Part shown: positions 39,501-52,570 of the stretch, one piece after another
Numbering within the stretch: position 1 is the first letter of the stretch
Layout of the letters: each line of letters opens with the position of its first letter
Program-made: the position numbers and the translations under genes
The notes under the pieces: model-generated
The model's database searches: none
Seen by the model: only the letters and a program-made list of their open reading frames with translations
Told to the model about the DNA's origin: nothing
Assembly: GCF_026914265.1 (NCBI RefSeq)
Contig: NC_069123.1
Location: 52,956,949-53,020,948, forward strand
DNA length: 64,000 bases
Source of the DNA: Mya arenaria
Taxonomy: Eukaryota > Mollusca > Bivalvia > Myida > Myidae
Reading direction: 5' to 3'

Positions 39501-41589
39501 TACGTTCATTACAAACAACAAATAAGGCAGGTTTACCTGACAACTACAAACACATTATATTATATTGAACAAGAATGAGCATAGAGGGAACGAAACGATA
39601 ACCGGCACCTTAAGCGACACACACGATAGTGATTCACACGATGAACGAAATACTAAGCTAACAGCCAAATGTATATAGAATATTTATTGTTTTACATATT
39701 TTACCTTTTGGAATTACCGAAACATACGAATGGAACTCATGGATTTAAGCAGGTTATTTGGAACGATGAATACCAAATCGACTATCCATTATTATCAAGT
39801 CCGGTAAACAAACATTTCATTCCTGGAGTTATGAGATGAACGTTTATAAATTGGATCTCTACTACTTTTAGTAGCTATAAATTACTGATTTTCAATCTAC
39901 ATTATGGTGACAAAACATTTCTTTTCTTTTCTTCTTTCGTTTTCACATGAGAGGATGAGGTATTAAGGAGTATGATGATATACATCGATTTAACCATAAA
40001 TTATTAAATGCAAGTCACCATAACCTAAAACGAAACCAAATTATTTTTCGGGCGAAGTTGTCAAGAAAGAAAACCAATATCGGTATAAACTGTATAAAGA
40101 CATTTTGAGTTAACAATTCTACCGATTTAAACCGTTACATCCATAGTGCTATTAGAAGTCCATGATGATTTTACATGCTATGGTGATGGTGTTGTAATAT
40201 AACGCTTCTGGTCCCGGTCTATTGTTAGGAAAAACAGTTTTTGATCCTAGCCCTAATTCATTCATTCACTTAAAGATATTGAAATTTTGAAAATATGCAT
40301 GGTTACGACCTATTGATAAAAAAGAGAAGGCACTGGACCAGGGGCTACATACCTGTGTATAGAAAGTATACTATGTATTTTTTTTATCCCGCACATACAT
40401 ATTAAAATGGAAAAAATCGGGCGCATGCAGTTTAAAAAAAACAAAAAACAAAAAAAAACCTATATTATTAATCATTATTATTTTTAACAACCATAATAAC
40501 CCTCTCTATATATGTACATGTACATTTAAAAAAACATGTAGGCAAAGTAATGTCAACGCACTCTCTGGTCTTGAAGAATTTCCAATAAGTAAATAGTGAG
40601 GCAATAGTCGGGCATCGACAACAAAGTGGTCAGTTCATATATATATTAGAAATATTAATACATATAGTGGGCAAAAAGTCCTGTTCTCACAACACTTTCT
40701 TGTCAATGAACTGACCGTGAGTCTTGCCCATCCTTCAAAAAAAATACCATTCTTACACGTAAATGTTTTTTAAGATACAAGACTGGAGAAATGAAACCAT
40801 ATCCAATATTCAGAGCTGTGGGACCTCCCTAGATGTCATTCATCGCAGGTTTCGCGGCATTTTGGGTAAAAAATTACTCCTTTGACGAATATCCCATCAA
40901 CCGATGGGGGTAAAACTCCCCTTTTGGCTTCAAAATTCTGTTTAAGTCACACTTGGGGATGTGACGGGGTCAAGCCATAATGCAGCCATTATAGGGCGCG
41001 GGCAGACCTTTATAAACTCAACAACAACACACTAATATTAGCATTTGGTCGACTGCTATTGAACTATGAACAACATACTTTGAGATTTTTTTTTGAAATG
41101 AGGAATATTTTATTTACAATTTAGATCATGCTCACATTATTCCAACTTTAATTAGTGTACTTATGAAATAAAATAACATTTAAGGTATTTCGTATTCAAT
41201 TATAACTAATCCAGGGAGCAAGCAGTTGCGTATCACAGCGCGCACTTCGGTGCGGCCAACGACACCGTGCCACTGACACTGACGGACCTACATTGTAACG
41301 GATTGGAGACGAACCTTGGACAGTGTAACCCCACGTGGGCCCCGCAATACTGTTACCATAGAAACGACGTCGGCGTCGACTGCTGTCGTAAGTATATTTT
41401 TCCATGATGTTTTTCTTAATATAACAAATTAAGAAACATGAAATACCCAAATTATGTACGCTGTAATCAACGATTAATATTTGAGGTATTGTATCTCTTG
41501 ATACACAAGTATATATATATATGTTTTCATTCGATTTATTTTCCTTTTTTTCAGCCCATTGTCAAGACGGATCACAAATTGTCGGCTAA
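30276..41589 (+). CDS. Secreted protein with six SRCR domains
   Basis: Fourteen exons join with all phases matching (2046 nt, 681 aa plus stop): 30276-30448, 30677-30873, 32433-32497, 32612-32694, 34235-34398, 34678-34828, 35609-35799, 35949-36096, 37876-38051, 38243-38402, 38680-38858, 39194-39344, 41215-41387, 41555-41589. Each SRCR domain is split by a phase-2 intron after its first conserved half, (C)RMLGF..T/P; domain 2 has one extra phase-0 intron. Typical text is [16 protein letters not shown] and HRNDAGVNC. Domains 2, 3, 5 and 6 have the six cysteines of group A SRCRs, which are multi-exon in other animals. The last exon codes a short Cys-containing tail, [11 protein letters not shown], then TAA; there is no membrane segment. 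Such proteins bind microbial or self ligands outside the cell. The acceptor of the first exon is weak and could be 30283 instead. Confidence 0.85.
30485..30531. repeat. (ATA)n microsatellite
   Basis: Perfect ATA/AAT triplets in the first SRCR intron. Confidence 0.9.
30990..31080. repeat. A-rich (CAA)n-like tract
   Basis: Low-complexity A/C sequence. It borders a 180-bp segment (31080-31262) with an uninterrupted minus-strand frame that I do not recognise; two copies of 'cagcaggg' flank the far end of that segment. Confidence 0.6.
32695..34234 (+). other. SRCR intron with possible decayed element
   Basis: 'catttgccccccgatggcaa' near 32939 and 'ggggcaaatttgcccctgag' near 33898 are rough inverted partners. 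This suggests an old element of about 1 kb. Nothing coding was seen between them. Confidence 0.3.
37188..37640. repeat. Tandem duplication of ~225 bp in an SRCR intron
   Basis: Copies at 37188-37412 and 37413-37640 share 'gcattttgaaaggaattatt' and 'gctgaagttgtt', then 'tatcgtatgatat' and 'acatggggatgg', with small gaps. They lie between the two halves of SRCR domain 4. Confidence 0.8.
39345..41214 (+). other. Long SRCR intron
   Basis: No exon between the two halves of domain 6. At 40950-41010 there is a reversed partial copy of the dispersed repeat at 25440-25510, sharing 'aaggtctgcccgcg'. Confidence 0.5.
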
Positions 41590-41626
41590 TCCTAGGATGT
41601 CCTGATATGTTTTGTGGGTAGTAAAG

Positions 41627-41632
41627 AATAAA
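41627..41632 (+). terminator. PolyA signal of the SRCR gene
   Basis: AATAAA 38 bases after the TAA stop at 41587-41589. Confidence 0.65.
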
Positions 41633-43040
41633 CACATACACACGAACAGTTTTTTGTCCCCTGACATTCCAAGAAAAGTACATTTTTATATGTACAGCCG
41701 TACAAGTAATATATAAATAATTCTCTTAATCTGTCTATGTGTAAATTGGCTGTTGTCCACTGGTCAGGAACCGAAACCCGAACGATAACTAGACCGCAGC
41801 CACCACTCAAAGAACCATTAGAAAATTAAGAAAAAATGGAAGGAATATATCTGAATAAAAATGAAGGGTCAGAATTTAGATTCAGATTTGGAATCAACAC
41901 ACACTTATCTATCGTTGGTACACATGTACCCATGTTCGTTACCAGTCAATCGTGAGGACACCCCGAGACATTACCGCAAAAATATATCGACATTAGGTTG
42001 TTGCCATAAAATACTAATTTTAATATAATGTAAAATTGACAATTAAGTACCATATACCACGTACGGATCTATAACGGAGTAATGCCTCTGATCATTGTAG
42101 TAAAAACGACAAAAACTGATATGATGGAAGCCCTATGATGATCAAATGTGCCTCCATAAATGAATATACATGTAGGCTGTAACTTACAGTTGGAATATTT
42201 GGGATTTTGGATCGATGTTTTAACTGGGAGTCCCAGGTTTCAGTTAAAACTGAGAAGTTGGCAAAGAGTGCTTGGTTGCTGCATTAATCTGTTGGTGCAT
42301 CAGCAGCCATATGTAGCTTCATCTTAGGTCACGATGGAGTTAACATCGTCTCTTCAACTACAGTGGGTATGAGTTGCCAACAGCTCCTATAAGAATTTTG
42401 GCCCGGCCAGTCACTGGATTCCATCATATGGATTCATAGTTGTGCTTGGTGTGTGTGTGTGGGTGGGGGGGGTGAAAACCATGATGCTATCTGGTGCATT
42501 CAGGGCGCTCTGGGGTGCTTCATTTAGTACTGACTAAATGGGAAGTTTTAGGATCACGTAGTCAAGTACGCATACTGCAACTTTGGAAGATTTTTTCTCT
42601 CTTCAGAATCATGTGGATTCAGCCGCGTACTCGAGTATAGGCAGCTATCCGCCTGGCTGTGGCATATGAATGCGACAGTGCTAACCGTTTATTAATCTAT
42701 GCCAAATGATTCTTTTATTTGAATATCCCCACCTGAGTTCAATGCTATTAATTGCAGGGCACATGGGTGGCTGAGAACTAGTAGTATGCCACAAAAGGGA
42801 TGTCACTAGATTAACCATTACGTCTGTGATTGTGAAAACTTGATAAGAATAGTGATAGTATACAAATTTACGTAATAAAAGTGACAGGCTTTTTAATTAG
42901 ATCCTCCTTCCGTCATTAAGATTTTAGCTAACGTCCACGCAGTAGAACTATATGTGGTTTTAATATTGTTTAAACTGTTGTCTGCTTCATGATTATGTCG
43001 AAAATGCTGATGTGAAAAATTACGTAGCAGTCTAGCAAAC
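41633..43040. other. Intergenic between SRCR and VCF1-like genes
   Basis: Contains a tRNA-like stretch on the minus strand near 41755-41810 (ggtggctgcggtctagtt with ggtttcggttcc), probably a SINE head, and a (GT)n/(G)n tract at 42450-42473. No exon with consistent phase was found. Confidence 0.4.
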
Positions 43041-46000
43041 ATGCAGACTATGAAAACAAGGTATTATTTAAACAGAGGCAATAAAGGTCTACAGTATTTA
43101 TTCCGATTTATTAAGAATTGGCGTAGGGGCTCTTAAATTTGGTCAATTTTCATGGGTACGTTGTATTTCGGACATTCATTTCGGACACTCCTCCATTTTA
43201 GGAGCAGTTGGCGTGAAATTTGTTAATTTGTAGTAAAAATAGTAATTATTTTCTTTCTTTTGTTTCGTGAAATCATCTCGCGGAGAAACGTTATTCTAGA
43301 ACATATGATTACGAATATCATATTTTACTATTTAATGGAAGGTTTGAAGAACAATATTTTCTTGTGAGACAAATATCAAATTGAAATACACTCTTTGTGT
43401 ATTGCGTTCTTTGTGTTTGTACCTGTACATGTGCATATTAGTGTTTTAGAAACTTAAATATGATTTGAACATAAAGAAAGTGACCCTGGCATAAGAAGTT
43501 CCAGACATATGAACTCGACAGTCTAGTAGGAAAAAGTAAAGATTTCGAGACCCTGCTAATTCTTTACTGATTTCCCGACAGCTTTCCGATAAAAGTTTTA
43601 AAACAATCATAGATAAATAAATTTAATCTATTTAATGTATTTGATTTGTATGTGAGTATGATTTTTGGATCATAAAGTTCAAATTACAATTATTGCACAG
43701 GTTTCCAAACATAGATATTTCCTCTGTGCCTTTTCAGGAAACGCGAGAGAAGTCCAAACCAAAACTGTGATGACTGCCTGCCAATCTCAAAGAGAATTAC
43801 AAGACTCAACATAAAGTACTGGCTTTTAGATATTTCTAAATTAGTCAGTAATCTGGCTCTATAAGTATGAGACCCATTAGGGAACTCAATTGTTGATGTG
43901 ATTTTTAATAGAAATCAGAATCATGATCTTTTTTGATACCAGAATGTCATCCATGCAATTTGCCACTGTCATTTAATTGTGTAATCATCTCCAGTGTTTT
44001 CATATGGGCAAGTATTTTTGAAAACAGGACTCATTGAATATAGTGTTACTAAAAGATTGTTGTAACTTTTATGAGAGCTTGAGTAGTGTTTTGAAATAAT
44101 ATTTTAAATCATAAATGCATAAAAGTCTCTATTTATACGATTATCCTGAAACTTGGATGTTTTCTCCTTTACCTGGTCCATCTTTTTCCTGTACCTGAAT
44201 TGTTTCTGCTGGCTACTGGTCCATAATTGTTTAGACTTACATCCTTCTGGCCTTACTTTTTCAAAAATTCCTTTGTTTACATTAATTCTATATTGCAGGG
44301 CAACTGGTAGAAACAGCACTGAGGATGCAGAGATACAAAGCGTAGGTTTATTTTATTTATTTTGAACTAATTAACTTTCATCTCATTACAAGAACAGAAT
44401 TTTATGTGTAACAAATGAAAGAAAAGGAATGAATTGAAATGAAAAGATCAATTAATATTTGACAACCAATATGCAAAATGCAAAAGAGCTGTATAATATA
44501 TATTTAATATATAATGAGATCATGAGATCAATGGCCAAAAATTTAGATTTTTGTTTATGGGTATTTTTATGCCCCCCCCCCCCCCCAAGAAAAAACTGGG
44601 CAGCATAAAGTTGTTGTTTTATCAATCCATTCGTCCCCTTTTTGTGTCACACCAAAACTCCTTAAAAAATCATTGAAATGTTTACCACATCATTACCACA
44701 CTGATGTACAGTGTGCATGTTCCAGCTTCCTTCCATCAAGGGTAAAGCTTCAAAAATGGGTCAAATGTCAAATACCAGGTAACTAACTTTCTGCTCTTCT
44801 GAGTCATCAATTGCTGGAAGTATTGAAAAATAACTTGGCACAATGTTAACCGCATAAAGCCAATAAGCAGATGCATGGTCAGATCTTATTTTCAACTGAT
44901 GGAATAATTTCGAAACGACTTTGTGTAATTGTTAAGCACTTCAAAAAGATGTGTAGAGCACCTAGTAGAGCCACTTACCTTCAAGATTATTTTGGTTTAT
45001 ATCTGGTGCAGGCTATAACATAAGTTTTTACTTCATCCAATTATGGTGAAACTTAGTGACAGTGTTTACTTAGTAAAGTTTGATAATGGAAAAGTAATCT
45101 TAATAACTTAATAATATTATTATTAATAAGAGTTATGCCCCTTTTCATTTGATAAAAAAGGTGCATACAATATTGTGTATCCAGTCATGCTGAAACTAGG
45201 TGACAGTGTTTGTGGGCATAATGTTTGGGTCAAATTTGTTCTAGGGGTAAATCGCTTTAGTAGCTAGCATTATGCACCATTTACATTCAGAAACCGTAGG
45301 TTTATGTCTTGTGCTGACAATAACTTAAGTATTAATTATCAAACCATGAAGAAGCTTGGTGACAGTATTTGTGGCATAATGTCTCAGTCATCTATGATCG
45401 TGAGTTAAATCACGGCAGTTACTACACAGAGTTAAGCCACTTTTACAGTAAAATATACTTGCTTTACTACTTGAGCATAGATTAACGGTATCATCCGATC
45501 ATGATTGAACATGTTAACAGTGTTGTAGGAACAACGTCTTAAACAAAGTTTGATCATGAGATCAATCACTCGAGAAATACCAAAGTTATGCCCGTGTAAA
45601 ATTCCACTAGCTTCTTACTAATATGGTGTGTTAATCTAACAAAGATCTCAACTTTCTACAAATTTTTGCCTCTCAGATTTACATTATTATAATTTTTGTC
45701 TGACTATGACAGGCAACACATCATATCCCACGTTATTGTAGCTTATTAAAGCAGGCATTATAAATGAGCGTCTTTCTATCTAAAAATGTAATTGCAATTG
45801 TCTACTTTCCTGCAGATATTGATTTTGTTCCACAACCAGAATCTGGTTATGCAAAGAATTGTAATTATTGATTTATTACTGGTATCTAAAGTTTAAACTG
45901 ATTGTAAAAATAACATTCTTTTCAAATATTAAACAAAGAAGAACTTGGTCAGTCTGTTATACAACTTTTTGTGTTAAACCAAGCATTGGACTTGACCTAT

Positions 46001-46496
46001 TGTAAAATCATTAATCTTGCATTTATTTTCAAAGATTTTTGAAGGGTTGTGTTAGTTTGGAATAACTTTTTTTTCAAAACTGTATGAGTATTTTCATGAA
46101 ACGGTATTTGATCCACAATACCTGTACGTGTTGTATATGTAATTACAGACTCCTGGAACCAGAAGTTGCCAGAACCAATGTGATGTAAACCAGTTACCAT
46201 GGACACAGACTCCCCAGCCTGTTGCAGGCAGTTCAGGGGCAAATAACAACACAAACTTTCTCCCTTGTGGATCTAGTCAATGCGGTGGTGGTCAATATCA
46301 GTGTGACGGAGTGCAACATCAGATGAATAGTGTGCAGGCCTACGCTGCCTTTCATGATGTGCCCACAGATGACTTCGGTGGTTATAAACCTGACCTGACT
46401 TCTTCAGAAAATCCTCATTATTACCATATAAATAGTGTGCTATATTTTGCTCATCTTCAAAAAGCAAGTAGAGAAGGAATGGAGTTAAAGCAATGA
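43041..46496 (+). CDS. FAM104/VCF1-like VCP (p97) nuclear cofactor, about 162 aa
   Basis: Four exons join in phase: 43041-43060 (two in-frame ATGs, 43041 and 43050), 43738-43815, 44299-44341 and 46149-46496, giving 489 nt. The N-terminus is basic (MKTRKRERSPNQ, then PISKRITRLN), like a nuclear signal and similar in layout to FAM104 proteins. The middle is low-complexity and rich in Ser, Gln, Asn and Cys. The C-terminal HYYHINSVLYFAHLQKASR matches the pattern I recall for the human FAM104A tail (YFHIN..L..AHF.SL..R), the helix that binds the VCP N-domain. If right, it would help bring VCP into the nucleus. The donors gtatta (43061) and gtactg (43816) are weak, so the first two exons are less certain than the last two. 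The family call rests on memory of short motifs. Confidence 0.6.
44566..45710. repeat. Degraded F3-like core repeat with ATGCCCCCC end
   Basis: A C-run begins at 44573 after 'tttttatg'. 'ggtgacagtgtttgtg' and relatives recur at roughly 45055, 45200 and 45358. It sits in the last intron of the VCF1-like gene. The right end is not defined. Confidence 0.5.
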
Positions 46497-46761
46497 TTGG
46501 GCCATTTTCAAATCCAATACCAGTGATGGAACAAATATGAGTAAAACCTAGTGCTGTATGAATATTGTTTTGTGTTACAAACCTGCGCCCATGATAACAG
46601 TCTCAAGTCCAAGACTAGACTCGACTCAGAAAGACATTTTAGATTACAAAGAATCATCTTAAATTATTCCATTTGTTTTACAAAAATGAATGTCAGTTTA
46701 AAAAAGTAAATTCAGCGAAATTTCATCGTCAAAACATGACTAACTGTAGATGGAAGGTTAC

Positions 46762-46767
46762 AATAAA
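46762..46767 (+). terminator. Possible polyA signal of the VCF1-like gene
   Basis: AATAAA about 265 bases after the stop. Others lie at 47401 and near 48222. Confidence 0.35.
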
Positions 46768-49390
46768 ATGAAAATTTGCAGTTTTTCCAGTTGATCGTGA
46801 ATTCAAACTTGAGACTGTAATCATGGCCCATGGACACAGTCACATATACCATGTACTCAGTTGAGTACTTATACCAAGTTAGGGACCTGTTGTAGGTATC
46901 ATTTGCAATGTTGGGAGATTTTGATTTCATGTTTTACATAACATATTTTAAACAGTGCATTCATGATACTGGTACGCAAATATTAACATTGTATCATTGT
47001 AAAAAACAACAACTATGTATTGTGAAACAATTTAAAAAAAAATGATAAATGAACTCAACTTTTTCATAATCAAACACTTTTATATACCTGTAAAAGCTGG
47101 TGTTATTTTTATTTTCTCCATTATAATTTTGTATAAAAACATTACCGTACACATTTTCTTTGCCCATAACATTTTCTTTAGTCATAACATTTGTTTTCAT
47201 AAATTATTAGTTCTAGTATTTATATTAAATGATAGTATATATGTTTCTTGTTCAATGTTGAGGACTTGTCACCCATCCTTTTGATAAGCTTTTGTCAGAT
47301 TCCAGTTACAGTATTGTACTTTGTACTGCATTTAGTCTTGTGTGCTATCATCTTTCTTAAAAACATAATTTGCTTTATGATATTGTGTTTCACATAGCTA
47401 AATAAACCTATTTTTAGGGCTTCACATTTTTTGATGGATGCCTTATTATACACACATGTATAGTAATCTGTTTGTCTGTCTGTCGTTCAACCACATTCTT
47501 CTTAATAACTTTAAAACCATCAAAGCTATACCTTCAAATACATGCATTTGATAGTAAGAACAACATGCTCTTTTATGACAAGTTACACAACTCTATCATA
47601 TATTTTTTATGACCCTTTGTACACTATCAATTAAATTCAGCAAAATTTACTTTTCACCACAAATGGAAAAGTTTTGGAAATAATTGAATGAGATTTGAAG
47701 CATTAACAATAAACATATTACACTGCAAACTTGTGTGTACACTGTAATACAAGAACCATAACTCTGTCACCATTTATTTGACTTGAAAACAGCTTTAGAT
47801 GGAAGTGAATGAAACCTCAAACATAATATATGTTGATTGACATCGCTCCTTGATAAAATGGTTAGTGTACTGCACATACAAAAGTCGCATATTTATAAAA
47901 ATAAACAAAAAAAAACATTACAGAGAAATTGATTTTGGTCTTTGAGCACCAATTATTTCATTGCCTACCGGTATATTTGCATGAAACATAACTTCATTGT
48001 ATATAAGATCTTGGTGTGTGTTTTTTTCAATACATACTATTAAAATATCTTTGGGAGATAAACCTATCATTCAGGGCCCTGATAAATATCCTGCAATGGC
48101 TCTAGTTAGATTAAAGATATGTGGAGGGATCAGGGCCAACTTCCAAACAACAACAATTGAAGGAGTTTGTCTCTTGTGATTGACTTTCTGTTCATGTTTT
48201 CTATTTAATAGTTATAGCTGAATAAATGTAACTGTTTGTACAATATTCTGTTTTACTACTATTTATGCTACTGTATTCTTTCAATTAGTTATAGAAGCGA
48301 TGCTGTCTTAAGCATACTACTGAATGTTGTGGAAGCTATTTTGTTTGAATTACTCTTTTGATGACCTGCTAATCTTCTCAAATGTTATCAAAAAAAGGTT
48401 CATATGAATTACCATATCCATCTTTCGTTGTTTCTGGTATATCATACTGTGGTCTTTCTGAAAAGAGTGAAAGGTCAAACATTTCTTTCAAAAAAAGTTA
48501 CTTCTACATGCATTTCATACTATTTTTTTCAGAGTTAATCTTCATACATTGTATGATCCAAATATTATGCTTATACACATGTGGTCATTTAGTGTGGGCA
48601 AATCCATTTAATACAGTTCTGTCGTTTGTACCCCACATTAGACAGACGTTTCTTCCTAAGCAGTGTATATGAACTGAAGAATTATAGAATCTATGTAAGC
48701 AACATGAACATTAGTTTTATATGGACATAGTTTAAGTACCTGTCACCAAAATGTTTTAAGTTTCTGATAATTCCTGACCGGTTTCACCATGCTTTTCATT
48801 GTACTGATGTTGATGCAAGCATATGATGATAAGTACCTCCGGTATGCATATACTGTTTCATATGACTCTGTCACATAATGTCAAAATGATGTTGATATTT
48901 TAAGATTCCTTTACCATTGCTTGTACTTCTGCTAATTGGCTTGTCCACACCTTTATAGCCACATGTGTAAATAATGTCAATGTCTTTATGTAATGAAAAT
49001 ATAATAGTTGATTGCACATACTGTTTTAATTTATTAAACAATTTGAAGAATGGCATTTGTTATTTTCAATTCCATTAACTGACAAACAATTCTGATGCCA
49101 AACCACGTTGTGTTGATGTTTTAAGACAAGATAAATTAAGTTATAGAACACAATAGAATGAATCATGATGTAACTTGCCCAGAAGAGTTATTATTATTAT
49201 TGTTATTATTATTTACTATTTGAAGAATTAGGCGGGCTATACTTCTTACTCAAGCATTGGTGTCTGCCTTTGATTAAAAAAGTCTGTCAAGTTGGCCAAA
49301 ATATTAATGATATAAATTCAATAGTTAATACACTTCTAAAAAAGAAAAAAGAGTTAAACTAAATCTTACAAAGAATGCTGAAGTTCTTCT
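46768..49390. other. Gene-free stretch
   Basis: AT-rich, and no exon was recognised. A decayed core repeat with a (GTCT)n tract lies near 47460-47800. The 96-codon ORF at 48382-48672 has no protein-like features. Confidence 0.45.
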
Positions 49391-49399
49391 GTCAATCAT

Positions 49400-50060
49400 T
49401 GAAAACCTGGTTTCGTTGCATTGCCGCGTTTCTTGTTTCCTTTTTAATTTGTATTTTTGGATTGCTTTTGACGGGCACATATTCCATCATTACTGTATTA
49501 ATTTCTAAGATAAGGTGGTGTATAGTTGAGCGTGCTGTCCTATGACAGCTCTTGTTTTTTATCCCTGTGACATGAAGCCTGGTCAAAATGTATCTTTTTG
49601 TAATCAGTGACGGTCTCGCGGTTGATAATATTTCCTGTTCAAGTTTATGTCAAGTACTAGAAGAGAGATTGGGCGGATGGGGGTCAACAATTAATGTCCA
49701 GGTTTTGACTGACATTCATAGTGGGATTTTAGAATAACTTTTGCACAAATGTTCACTATGAGAAGCATAACTCATGTAAATAGGTCAAATTTCAAGGTCA
49801 CACTTAACGGTCATTGGTAAAAATTTATTAGATTTTTACTTGTCTGTGTTGTAACATGGACATCCATTCGAGGTTTTTTAATTTCTTGACAAATGGTTAT
49901 CTCTTGAAGCTGGCTGAAGGTCACACTTACTGGTCTTTGATTAAAATTTAAATTTAAGCTTGTCTGGGCTGTAACATGCATTGCAAGATTTCAAAACATA
50001 ACATGGTCACTTTTAAGGTTAGTTTTTCGTACTTTATAGTACTTTGGTTTGTCAAGACTG
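49400..50060. repeat. Fragments of F4 and F2 ends plus degraded units
   Basis: 'gaaaacctggtttcgttgc' (about 49401) is the F4 right end. 'gttgagcgtgctgtcc' and 'gacagctcttgtt' (49527-49557) are the F2 end. 49620-50060 has two to three decayed units with 'caaggtcacactta' and 'gcttgtctgggctgtaacat'. Confidence 0.55.
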
Positions 50061-50919
50061 TGTCATAATCGTTGTCCATCTGTAGCCTATCCATCACTTG
50101 CTCAATTTACTATACGACTACTGGGGTATCCATCATTCACTAAATTTGCCCAGAACTTCAGACTGTGCCAATTGAAACCTTGCATTAACTATGGTTTCAC
50201 ACATTATCGCCTGCTTGGTGCACTCATTTTAGAATGGCTAATGGTTGAACAACTATAAATTTTGAGGATGAAACTAGAGGGATAAGTTAAGCTATTACAC
50301 TTATAGGAGTTGATTCAAATACATTTTGTATTTTATGTAAATGATCAAATTTGAAAATTCAAGGCCAATAACTCCAAAATGAATGTTTCACTATGGCAGG
50401 TTATCAAACTTGCGTGAAACATTAGGCCTATAAACATTGCAATTAACTTTTGGTAAAAAGTTAATAAAAGATAATTAAGAAAGTACCATATAGAAGGCGA
50501 CTTTGTCAAATTTTGACATTTCCTTCAAGCTAACTATTTACTAAGCTCAATTGAGATATAGCATGCATAAAAACACTGTAAACACATTTTGTAAGTGTTT
50601 ACTAATGAACCCTTAAGTATGAAACTGGACATTTAAGTGAATTTGGTTGATTTTTGACAATTCATAGGCCATATCTCTGGAATATTTAATCATCATTATT
50701 AATGTGATCTGGTTGTTTTAATGTGATCTGGTTGTTCAGAACTAGGCGCCATAGGTTGACATGACAAAATGCCATTTCATGCAATTGCAATGCAGAATAG
50801 TTGAGCAATAAGCAGGTTATGATCATGCTTATTTTGACATAGCATTTGGTCATGTTCTACTAGGTTTTATATTTGAAATAGAGGTGCACCTAAAAATTTA
50901 TCATATATGTATCAATGTA

Positions 50920-51690
50920 TCAACAGTTCTCATCTAAACCTCGAAGCATGATCTTGAACAGACCTGAGTCTTGTGCGCAACATGCTACCTCATCATTGTG
51001 AACCTTCACGGCAAGTTTTTTTTAAAATCCTATAACATTTTTTTTGGATGATCAAGATACATGTACAACCTGGACAAGGTTCAGTTCAGACAGCCTGAAG
51101 CAAACATGCATGGACAGAGAACCTGCGACCCACTTCCTCATCATGTTAAAACCGTTATGGCAAGTTCTTTATATATACCCGACAATGTTCAGTCTGGACC
51201 AGTCCTATCAACAATACTCATTTACACATTTAACTTCTTAGTGTGGCCTTGACGTTTGAGGTACACACTTGGGTCTTGTGCCTGACATGCTGCCTCATCA
51301 GGGTGAACTGCATGCCAAAATTTTCGAAAATCCTGCACCGTCGAAATACATCATGGACAAATATTTTGCGTTTTTCTGAGTGTGACCTTGACCTTTGAGG
51401 TTCAGACCTATGTCTGCATTACACGTTGCCTCGTCATGAGGAACGTTCATGGCAAGTTATGTTAATCCCTTAATGCATGGTCAGATACAGCAGGGACAAA
51501 GGTCAGTCCCGATAAGTCCAATCAACTGTACTCATTTTGACACTAAGCCTCTAAGTGTGACCTTGACCTTTGAGGTCTTATGTGTGACACACCACCTTAT
51601 CATTGCTATGAATTCCTTAGTTATTTAAATTCTATAATGCATGGTCAAGATACAGCTCAGACAAGATTTAATCCAGACTGATGGACGTTC
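50920..51690. repeat. Degraded F6 core repeat
   Basis: 'gtgaccttgacctttgaggt' recurs near 51242, 51382 and 51557, with 'catgctgcctcatca' between copies. It is related to the better-kept copy at 52571-53138. The short plus-strand ORFs here are artefacts of the repeat. Confidence 0.55.
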
Positions 51691-52570
51691 GATAAGCTAA
51701 TAACTTAATTTAATAACATATACAATGTTGCTGTCCAGCCAAACTAGTCGAGACATTATACCCAAGTAAGAGAGCAGACAGACAAGTGATTTGGTGAAAT
51801 TTAGTCAAGTGATTAACCATGATCTATGAAGTTAATAGTCAGATTTGGCTAATGATTGAACCCATGAAAATGGCAAACTTTTTTGGAAATGATTAGGTAA
51901 GAAATGCTCAAATTAAAGCGATGACAAAGTAAATTTGATTAACTTTGGTCAATTTAAGGGCCATAATTTTGAAATGAATTGCGCTCTGGCTGTTGATTGA
52001 ACTTAGACAAGATATTATGCATTATCAAATTTTGTACATATACTGCAGAGTTTCCGCAAGGCCTTTATGGCACGTTAATTATGCTGACATGCTTTAATCC
52101 GCACAGCGACAAGCCTTATCAAAACAATCATCAGTTTTGACAATACACAGTTTTGCTGCGATTGCAATGGTTGACTGACAGCCAGAAGGCGTGTCGGGAC
52201 TATTACGGCATTTGTATCAGCCATTCAGGATCGACGACAGCATGAAGGCGTGTCGGTGAGGATCAACAGTGCAATTAATCAAACTCCTCTTACTCTTTAT
52301 CAAAATGGGAATGTGTGAAAACACCACTGTCGTAATTGCAACCTTCATCCCTATAATCACCTATGATTGCAAAGTAAACAATAAGTGTTAATTGATTTCG
52401 GTAACATAAATTATGTGTAGTTCTATTTTGTTTATTGATCCCGAGTCCATTTGTTAATTGTCCTTTTGTTTACCAATTATTAAATTGTAATTGAGAAGCA
52501 TGGTCGGAGAAAAGATAATACCTATCAAAACATGTCATGTCAACCTGATTTTTGACTATGTTTATATGAA

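Noticed and set aside
42928-42992. Possible alternative last SRCR exon with a hydrophobic tail (VELYVVLILFKLLSAS)
   Set aside because: Its phase fits the domain 6 exon and an AATAAA follows at 43080, but it lies past the well-supported last exon and polyA signal and right at the start of the VCF1-like gene. Chance is likelier.
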